Origin: Thermothelomyces thermophilus ATCC 42464
Lineage: Eukaryota > Ascomycota > Sordariomycetes > Sordariales > Chaetomiaceae
Assembly (NCBI RefSeq): GCF_000226095.1
Contig: NC_016477.1
Span: 3,410,001-3,474,000 of the forward strand
Reading direction: 5' to 3'
DNA length: 64,000 bases
Part shown: piece after piece, positions 57,120 through 64,000 of the stretch
How positions within the stretch are numbered: the stretch's first letter is position 1
Layout of the letters: every line of letters begins with the position of its first letter
Translations under genes and position numbers: made by a program
The notes under the pieces: generated by a model
The model's database searches: none
What the model was told of the DNA's origin: nothing
The model's input: the letters and a program-made list of their open reading frames with translations, nothing else

Positions 57120-58159
57120 ATATTAACTATAGTTAGCTTGCTTAATAGTAGTAGTAATAGTCGTTACCCTAGTAGTAACGAGAATAAGGACTATTATATA
57201 AGTTTTTCCCTTTACTATTTTGACTATAGTTATCTTATATTTATATAGGACCTTGATTAGTCCCTTACTTATGGTATAAGAACTAGAATACTTCCTTTAA
57301 TAAGTTTACTATTAAGGGTAACTCTTCTGATAAGGAGTTTAAGTTATTACCTAAGAAAGAATAATATTACCTTAATTATATTTACTACCTCCTATATAGT
57401 AACTAAGTTATATATATTCCCGGCTATAGTACTTCTTATATAACTTACTATATTACCTATAACCCCTATATTCAGGATTTATAGCTCTAGGTTAATAACC
57501 CTTACCTATATATAGATATTAGAAAAATTATATATTATTATAATATTAGTACTACCCTTACCTCCCCTACCTATTATAAGACTACTACCTAGGGTACCTA
57601 TAAGGCTATCTTAATGCCTAAGTTCTTTATATTAGTATACTTATTCATTATAATCTTAGAGGCTATATAAGCTAACTATTCCCCTAACTATACTACCTTC
57701 TCTCCTACCTAGGCTATAAGTTCCTACTACTCTATTAACAACCTAGGCCTAGTCACTACCCCTTATACCTCTACCTACTATAATAATATTATCTAGGCTA
57801 CTACCACCCCTACCCCTACTCTATATACTATTAGACAGCTTATATACTATACTATAATATAGAATAACAATATACTATACTAGATATAATATATAAATAA
57901 GAATATATCGACTTTAGTCAACACCAATGCTACCCTTATCGCTCACATCTTAGGCACGCTATCGCCCGCCTCCTATACCTATTCGCGTACCTCTATACGC
58001 CCTACACCCGTGCTAATTGACTTCGGCCGCTCTCGTACCCGCCGCTCTTCCTCGCCTACCGACCGTACGGCACGCCCGATCCGTAACCACAAGGAGCCTA
58101 CTAACATCTCGGAGGAGGAGGAGGAGGAGGAGGAGTTTAAAGAGGAACTCGTAGAGTAA
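57120..58159 (+). pseudogene. Decayed ORF with Arg/Ser-rich and acidic C-terminus
   Basis: The first 800 bases are strongly RIPed, with many CTA/TAG triplets. The last 240 bases (about 57,920-58,159) are almost untouched and read RSRTRRSSSPTDRTARPI, then a run of eight glutamates and EELVE-stop. This part is CpG-rich but poor in CpA, the RIP target, which may be why it survived. It could be the gag-like ORF of a further transposon. I do not recognise it. Confidence 0.45.
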
Positions 58160-58745
58160 ACGTGTAGCGTACGCTAGTTATTATGTTTTTATTTTGTAAT
58201 TAGTAGGTCGGCGCGTTTGTAACGTGTCTATACGCGTCCGCCGCCCGTTCGCCCTAGGTTTGCCTATATATATAAAAAATTTTAAATCGTTTGCTTTTAT
58301 ATCCTTCCCTACCTCCTATTTATAATTAGTCTATTATTATAATATATGTCTCCTTACTCTTACTCGAATGTATCAAATGCTTTAGTGTTTTCTAGATTTT
58401 CTAGTAGCTCCTAAGTTAGGGTATTATATCCCTTCTATTTTATAAATATATTATATTAGTTTCCTCTCCCTCTTATATTCTTAGTTATAAGGATTGCTTT
58501 TACTTTATATTCTTCCTATAGTAGTCCTTCCTAGGAAAGTTCTAATACTAGGTCCAGTTAGAAATCTAATATATATTATAAAGGTAGTAGGTTAGATATA
58601 GTATACTTAATAAGGTTAATATTATTATTATTATTATTATTTGTCCTATACCGCTATGCTAACAAGTATACTAGAGCCTCTCTAGTTATATACAAAGGAA
58701 ACTATACCTAGTAGGCCGGATAAAAACCTCTGTTCCCTCCTTTAA
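58160..58745. other. AT-rich spacer with (ATT)n microsatellite
   Basis: A CpG-rich tail (58,195-58,255) gives way to RIPed AT-rich sequence. About seven ATT units lie at 58,619-58,641. No gene seen. Confidence 0.5.
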
Positions 58746-60568
58746 CGCCTAATCCAGAGTACTAATACACTACAAAGAAAAGGAGAAGTGGCTAGAATGG
58801 CCCTATAGAGGCCTTCCCTCCCGGTCTAGCCTACTTGCAAGGCGGTATTCCGGAAGCCTCCCTAGGTCTATTAGCCACTGTAAAACCCTCCTTGCCAAAC
58901 GATGGTTACAGGCCCCTATACCCTGTAAGATAAGGTCTAGGTCCCTTTGCGTCCGTATTTCCTAGGATTCCCACGTTCGGCTTCTTAGTAGGTTCGGGCA
59001 CCATACGACTAGGTGCTCGACAGTCTCTCTCCCCTGGCCACAGGCACAGTAGGGGGTACTAACCCCCGGGACTTGAACCCTAAAAAGGAAGTTACGGAGG
59101 CCAATAGCCCCTATATAGGCCTATACTAGTAGGGAGCTCTAGGCCTTTGTCAGGCCCTGGTGCCTTTGTAGGCCTTCCCCCGTAAAAACCAGGCATGGGG
59201 GGTCCTTGTCCGATACACGCTATATCCTCCTGCCGGCTTGGTCGGCCCTCTAACGGTTGCTCTAGCTAGCCACCACGGCCAGTTCCGTGGCCCGTAATCT
59301 TCTTCGTAGGGTCTATAGGGGGGGTCAACCCCCTCTATAGCCCTCCTAAACCTACTGCCAGACTGTCGACCTTGCTACCTCTAGAGCTATAGGCTTTGGC
59401 TCCTGGCCCCTTGCCCTAGCCCTTCTCTTCCGGAACCTCTGGCTGAGCCTATTACAGGCCTGCTGGATAAGAGCCCTCACGGGGACCTAGGAGGCTCCCG
59501 GGCCTGCCCTAGTCTATAGGAGTAGCTAGTCGAGTTTGGCTTTAAAGTCGGCTAGCCTCTTGTTAAGGTAGAGGTCGAGGGGTAGCACCTAGGCTTCTGT
59601 TTCGAGGTACCAGATAGGGGTAGCCTTATAGGCCCCGGTAACTACTCGAAGGGCCCTGTATTAGGCCTTCGATAGCTCCCTAGTAGGGCCTTCCGGCTTA
59701 CCCCCTGGCTTGGTAGGTTTATAGAAGTTCGAGGCCCTATAGGCTAAGGCACTACGGATACACTTGGTATAGACCTTGCGGGCCTGTAAGAGGCCAGGGC
59801 CCTAGGTCTTTGTGGCGAGCCTAGTTAGGGCAAACTCCTAGGTTTCTAGCTTCTTAGCTACCTTTGTATAATGGGGGCCCTATTGTAGCCTCTAGTCCAG
59901 CCAGACCCTGAGGAATCTAGCCGACTTCGACAGGGCTATAGTAGTAGTACCCCCTCTGGGCTATAGGAGCTCTAGCGGTCACGACCACTATTTCTAGCCC
60001 CTATTAAAGTAGATAAGCTCGTACTTTTCCGGGGCAAAAGCTATACCCCGGGTCCTTGCCTACTAAAGGTAGGCCTTCTAGGCCCTCCGTAGCTAACCGT
60101 TATAGGCCTCCTCGGCCCTCCCGAAGGCTAGGAGGTTAATATCGTTAACAAAGCCTATCAAACTGACCATAGGGCTAGCCTAGTAAATGGCCTAGTAAAG
60201 GGAGGCTATATAGAGGATAAATAGTATAGGGGAGAGGGGTAACCCCTATAGGACCCTAGCCCTTACTACTATATCCTCCGTTTCCTGGCCATCGAAGTAA
60301 AGGATAGCCACCCTATCCCGTAGCCACTCCCTAACCTAGACCACTAACTACCTCGGGAAGCCCTGGCTCTGTAAAGTGGCTAGTAGCCGGGTATGGTTAA
60401 TGGTGTCGAAAGCCCCTAAGATATCGAGCTATAGGAGAGAGGTAGCCGCCTTATGCCTCTAGGCCTCCTAGACCTAAGCTATAACAAGCTAGATAGCTAG
60501 CTCTATAGACCTATGTTCCCGATTACTTATCTATTTGGCTGGTAGAAGCCTGTAGGCCTCTGTAATGG
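58746..60568 (-). mobile_element. LINE fragment (Tad1-like ORF2, 3' part), truncated by element G
   Basis: On the minus strand, RT motifs LLQLDILGAFDTINHTRL (about 60,440-60,385) and GFVNDINLLAFG (about 60,160-60,120; the catalytic FVDD reads FVND) are in order. They are followed over 1.1 kb by the C-terminal cysteine motif CACGQGRETVEHLVVWC (about 59,055-58,995). This is the arrangement of fungal non-LTR elements of the Tad1 clade. Less TA-biased than neighbouring elements but with in-frame stops. The 5' part is missing: element G begins at 60,569. The 3' end is not sharply defined (no poly-A seen). Confidence 0.75.
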
Positions 60569-60996
60569 TGTGACGAACCTAACTCAGACTTCTTCTAAAA
60601 GGGTCCAGACGGAGGTGGATTGAGCGGGACAAGCAGGCGGGTCGTCTGAGGGATTCGGTGAAGCCAAAGGGTTTACAACAACACTTAGAGTTGTCTCTCA
60701 CAGTAATCAACAATGCTCGGTATGAGTACTGTGATTGTGATTGTTACCACTGGTGAACTCCCAGAGTCCACCATAACAAGTGACTATTTACATGTATATA
60801 TACTCCTAGGATCACTAGCAGTCGTGGTGATCATTTATACTGGCTCACCTAGCTTATATTGTGAGCCAGTGATCCTCTGTTAGGATCATTTCTTGCCAAG
60901 CGTGATCCCGTCCTGATTGGTCTATCATTCCTTTGGCTTGATTGGCCCGTTCGTGCCAGTGGCTTAGGCGGTATCTATATGTATATTTCCGTGACA
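60569..60996 (-). repeat. 3' LTR of element G
   Basis: Starts TGTGACGAACC and ends CCGTGACA on the plus strand, so both ends are canonical. Very similar in layout to the LTRs of C and to the solo LTR. Confidence 0.92.
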
Positions 60997-61013
60997 CGAT
61001 GCCCTCCCTCCGA

Positions 61014-61040
61014 GGCTTTCGACCCGAAAGCCCTCTTTTA
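61014..61040 (-). other. Perfect hairpin next to the polypurine tract of element G
   Basis: GGCTTTCG (61,014-61,021) and CGAAAGCC (61,025-61,032) pair perfectly over a three-base loop. In the element's orientation the hairpin is followed by a purine-rich run (61,013-60,998) and then the LTR. Confidence 0.65.
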
Positions 61041-61123
61041 GGCCGTTTCAAATAGCGCCAACATCCTTTCCACGTATGCCTCGTAATTTTTTCCCTTTTC
61101 CCGTACTGCTGGTGACTGACAAG

Positions 61124-61815
61124 ATGGCAGATCGTGTTTCTAAGCGCCGATCTTCGAAATCCTAACAGCGCGCCGCGCTTGCTTCTTTTATTGATTCTTC
61201 TGGCGTAGACGTCATGCCGTGTTCGTGGTATTTTAAGCGGAACTTGGCTTATTGTATGGCGTCAGGCTCTTCTCGCTATAGCGAGTGCGTACATCAGGGT
61301 CATTCTTACGATGGTTCCGACGTAGCGTCTACTTGTTCGTGACCTGGTTTGTTGCCTTAATGTTCGTGGCTAATTCTTTATAGTAACGAAGATTATATCC
61401 GAACAAAAGCGTGTAGAACAAGAAGAGGCCGATACTAAAAAGGCCCTTTTTGTCCTTCAGACTTAACTTCAGACGGCTGTCGGTCGATTAGCTCGTCTTC
61501 GTCGCCAGAAACGTTTCTTGAAGGAGCAGGGTTCCGAGTTGTTTCGTCGAGGCATGCAGTCTCTAGAGGAAATAGAGGCAGAAGAACGGAGGGTGTGGGA
61601 GTCCGAAGCACGCGTTATTAGTGATGTACGGTCCTAGGGTGCTGACGTCCCATTTGACTGGTCTTCTTTAGGCCTAGATTTGTCGGAGGCCGACTTGGCC
61701 GTTTTGTCCGAGCTAGTGCCTGCGGTCGATCCGGGTTCTGCTGGTGGAACTGTTCTAGTTTCTTAGGGTAGTTTAAATTCTTGATTGGTTCCTATAAGTT
61801 GTCTTTTAGTCCAAA
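61124..61815 (+). pseudogene. Element G antisense ORF, Zn2Cys6-like plus helical protein (version 2, best preserved)
   Basis: The ATG at 61,124 opens exon 1 (to 61,334; MADRVSKRRSSKS, then MPCSWYFKRNLAYCMASG and RYSECVHQGHSYDG). A probable 49-nt intron follows (61,335-61,383; GTTCGT, GCTAATTC, TATAG). Exon 2 then reads ISEQKRVEQEEADTKKALFV, then LARLRRQKRFLKEQ and LEEIEAEERRVWESEARV, then an acidic, leucine-rich tail. Exon 1 has the same length (211 nt) as in element C. Together with C this supports C-x2-C-x6-C-x8-C-x2-C-x6-C. Stops within it are few and RIP-like. The 3' end (approximate) overlaps the chromodomain codons of pol on the other strand. A nuclear DNA-binding role is inferred from architecture. 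Confidence 0.62.
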
Positions 61816-64000
61816 ATTAAGCCATTTGACCAGGTACTACAGTTCCCTGTTAATGATACGTAAATCCAGAATTTCTTTGACGTCCTATTTTTCTTCCTCG
61901 TCTTTTGCTTCGATGTACGTAGTAACCTTGGCGTTTTTCGGTGCTAGTTCGAGAAGCGAAATATGAAAAACATCCGTCCGTAGGCGCATGGATGACGGTA
62001 ACGATAGTCGGTAGTTAGATGTCGAAATTTGTTCTTTGATAACGAAGGGTCTGACCTTTTTAAAGTCTAGCTTTGTGCTTGGTCGTTTGGTTCGTAAGTT
62101 TCGTGCGATTAGGTAGACTTTGTCTCCCCTCTCTAGGCGAGGTCCCTCGAGCCTATGTTTGTCGTAGTAGTTCTTTATTCTGGTTTTAACAAACCCGAGT
62201 TCCTTCTTAAGCTTCTTATATAGTGTGTATATCTGTTCTGCTTTGACTGCTGCTCTCGGCACTGTGACCTCTGGTCCTTGCCTAAGGTCTGCTTTATATC
62301 TATAGTTCGCGAAGAACGGTGTGACTTTGGTCGTTTCTGTTGGCGTCGTGTTGTAGGCGAGTTGTGCTACTGGTAACAGCATGACCTAGTCATCTTGCTG
62401 GTAGTTAATGTAAGAATGGAGATACTACTTGACAACTTGGTTTAGTCGCTCCGTTTGTCCGTCAGTCTGTGGGTGATATGCCGTTGACAGCTTGCTGTTG
62501 ACGCCTAATCGTTGTATTAACGCTTGCCAGAACTTTGATGCGAACTTGGTATCTCTGTCGGTGATCCATTCTTGCGGCTAAGCATGTACTAATGTAACTT
62601 GCCGATAGATCACGTCTGCTAACTGTTCCGCTATCTAGGACTCCTTGTAGGGAAAGAAGTATACCTATTTAGTCAGGCGATCTACTATAGTAAGAATACT
62701 ATCGTAGGTCACTCTTGTGGCTGTGTCCTTGGATTCTGGCAGCTTTATGACGAAGTCTATCGTAACTAAACTCTATAGTTTGTCAGCTATTGGTAGTAGC
62801 TAAAGTAGCCCGTACGGCTTATATCATGCCGTTTTGCTCCGATTGTAGATGTCGCAGTTCCGTACGACTTCCTTGACTCGTGTCGTTAACTATGGAAAGT
62901 CATAGTGTTTCTTGACTTGTGCGACAGTCTTCGTGACTCCTTTGTGTCCTCCGAGTTTCGACTCGTAGAGTTCTCGAATCATCTGCAGCTATTGATCTTT
63001 GTCGTGGATATACGCTTTGCCTCGGTACCAGAGTTTCCCATCTTTTTCTTCTACTCCGTCAGGTACCACTGGTCCGGGTGCTGCTTGATACTATGCCTCG
63101 TTGATCCTTTCCTCTCGAAAGATTGCGTAGCATTCTAGGAACGAGTCAAGTAGATCATCTTCTACGGGTGTCTACGTTTCGTGATGTAGCGTTCCGTCTG
63201 TTCGTTCCTTGAACAACGGTGGTATTATTCCCGTTCGTCCTTTCGTGTGATCCGTTCGTCGGCTTAAGATGTCCGCTCGTACGTTCTCTTTGCCCTTCTT
63301 GTAGCGGATCTCAAAGTTGAATTCCGCGAGGAATTCTGCCTATCGTATTTGTCGTCCGTTGAGTTCCTTTGTCGTCGTGAAGTATCGTAGGTTCTTGTGA
63401 TCTGTATACACTTGTACCGGTTTAATCGTACCACTGAGGTATAGTTGCTATTCCTTGAAGGCTTCGATAATCGTAAGTAGTTCCTTGTCGTGAATCGGAT
63501 AATTGAGACGTGGTCTGTCGAGCTTCTTTGAAAAGAAGGCTATAGGATATAGCTTCCCTTGTTCGTCTTGTTGTCCCAATTGTCCTCCGATGGCGTAGTC
63601 TAAAGCGTCCGTTTCTACCTCGAATAGCTTCTTAGGGTCTGGCAGTACTAGTATTAGGTCTTTGGTAATGGCGTTCCAGATCTACGTAAATGCTTACTTG
63701 TGTTATTCTTCCTATTGGAATTTAGCATTCTTCTTGGTAAGTTCGTATAAAGGTCGTACGATCGCTCTAAAGTTCCTAATGAACATCTGGTAGAAGTTTG
63801 CAAATCCGATGAAGCTTTGTACTTCCGTGACTGACGTCGGTCGTAGCCAATTCTTGATAGCTTTAACCTTTAAAGGTTCTATCCGGATTTGTCCTAGGGA
63901 TATCTCGTATCCCAGAAACACCGTTTTCCTGACGTAGAATTCGCTCTTTTCCTTGTTAACTGATAGCTTGTACGCGTATAGCGCGTCTAGTACTGCTTTT
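61735..64000 (-). pseudogene. Element G pol (RT, RNase H, integrase, chromodomain), 5' part outside the window
   Basis: On the minus strand from the right edge: RT with LGYEISLGQIRIEP (about 63,915-63,870). RNase H has DYAIGGQLGQQDEQGKL around 63,600-63,550. Integrase spans about 63,000-61,980. Within it the open stretch 62,382-61,885 holds LAYNTTPTETTKVTPFFANY and the C-terminal module (LERGDKVYLIARNL, PFVIKEQ). A chromodomain follows at 61,880-61,735 (VKEILDLRIINREL, YLVKWLNF). Stops occur at Gln/Trp positions but are fewer than in A, B, C and E. Confidence 0.88.

Larger units (their letters stand above)
60569..64000 (-). mobile_element. Ty3/gypsy chromovirus G, running off the window
   Basis: Begins with a 428-bp LTR (60,569-60,996) of the C/solo type. 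The five bases before it are AATGG, and the partner duplication would lie beyond the window. Internally: hairpin and purine tract, antisense ORF, chromodomain, integrase, RNase H and RT on the minus strand. It is the least mutated of the chromoviruses here, with a 165-codon clean integrase stretch, so it is probably the youngest or least RIPed. Confidence 0.92.

Noticed and set aside
58115-58136. GAG-triplet microsatellite as an independent repeat
   Set aside because: It encodes the glutamate run of the decayed ORF and needs no separate explanation.
1-64000. CRISPR arrays, bacterial operons, prophage or plasmid features
   Set aside because: Spliced genes, RIP and eukaryotic retrotransposons show this is fungal nuclear DNA. 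The repeats seen are LTRs and microsatellites.

Overview
The window looks like nuclear DNA of a filamentous ascomycete (Pezizomycotina, probably a Sordariomycete). The evidence is short spliceosomal introns with GTRAGT-type donors and CTRAC-type branch sites, small secreted cysteine-rich proteins, and mass conversion of CpA to TpA in repeats, the signature of repeat-induced point mutation (RIP). It has two sharply different compartments: RIP-decayed retrotransposon DNA at about 1-27,476 and 43,588-64,000, and a normal-composition gene island at 27,477-43,587.

Left repeat block. Positions 1-3,900 hold a decayed minus-strand retroelement with a protease motif. Positions 4,752-27,476 form one nested stack of Ty3/gypsy chromoviruses. 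Element A (+, LTRs of 454 bp) is split by element B (+, 9,325-16,875, LTRs of 421 bp) inside its RNase H codons. It is split again by element C (-, 18,732-26,284, LTRs of 427 bp, target duplication ACTAG) just after its chromodomain codons.

Gene island. Supported genes are a single-exon cupin protein (-), a three-exon D-Ala-D-Ala-ligase-like ATP-grasp enzyme (+), a two-exon secreted eight-cysteine protein (+), a small two-exon kinase-fold protein (-), a three-exon mitochondrial carrier of the Rim2 pyrimidine-nucleotide type (+, divergent from the kinase), and a secreted six-cysteine protein (+) with a probable 5' UTR intron. A 33-residue cysteine-rich ORF and a disordered 205-residue ORF are weaker calls. 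The genes do not form an obvious pathway. Two candidate effectors in an island walled by RIPed transposons fit a two-speed genome layout.

Right repeat block. A clean solo LTR (43,588-44,004, target duplication AAGTG) is followed by chromovirus E (-, 44,076-51,536, target duplication TCTAG). E sits at the left edge of a different, decayed gypsy-like element F (+, about 51,542-56,540). Then come a TATA-bearing segment with a decayed ORF ending in an acidic tail, a LINE fragment (-) and chromovirus G (-, running off the right edge).

Main discovery candidate. All five chromoviruses (A, B, C, E, G) carry an extra ORF on the strand opposite gag-pol, between the chromodomain and the 3' LTR. In three unrelated sequence versions (A/B, C/G, E) it has the same architecture: a basic start, a six-cysteine cluster spaced like a fungal Zn(II)2Cys6 domain, then a charged helical region. 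The bodies (gag-pol-chromodomain) and the 3' half of the LTR are shared between versions, whereas the antisense ORF and the U3 part of the LTR differ together. This suggests an exchangeable 3' cassette.
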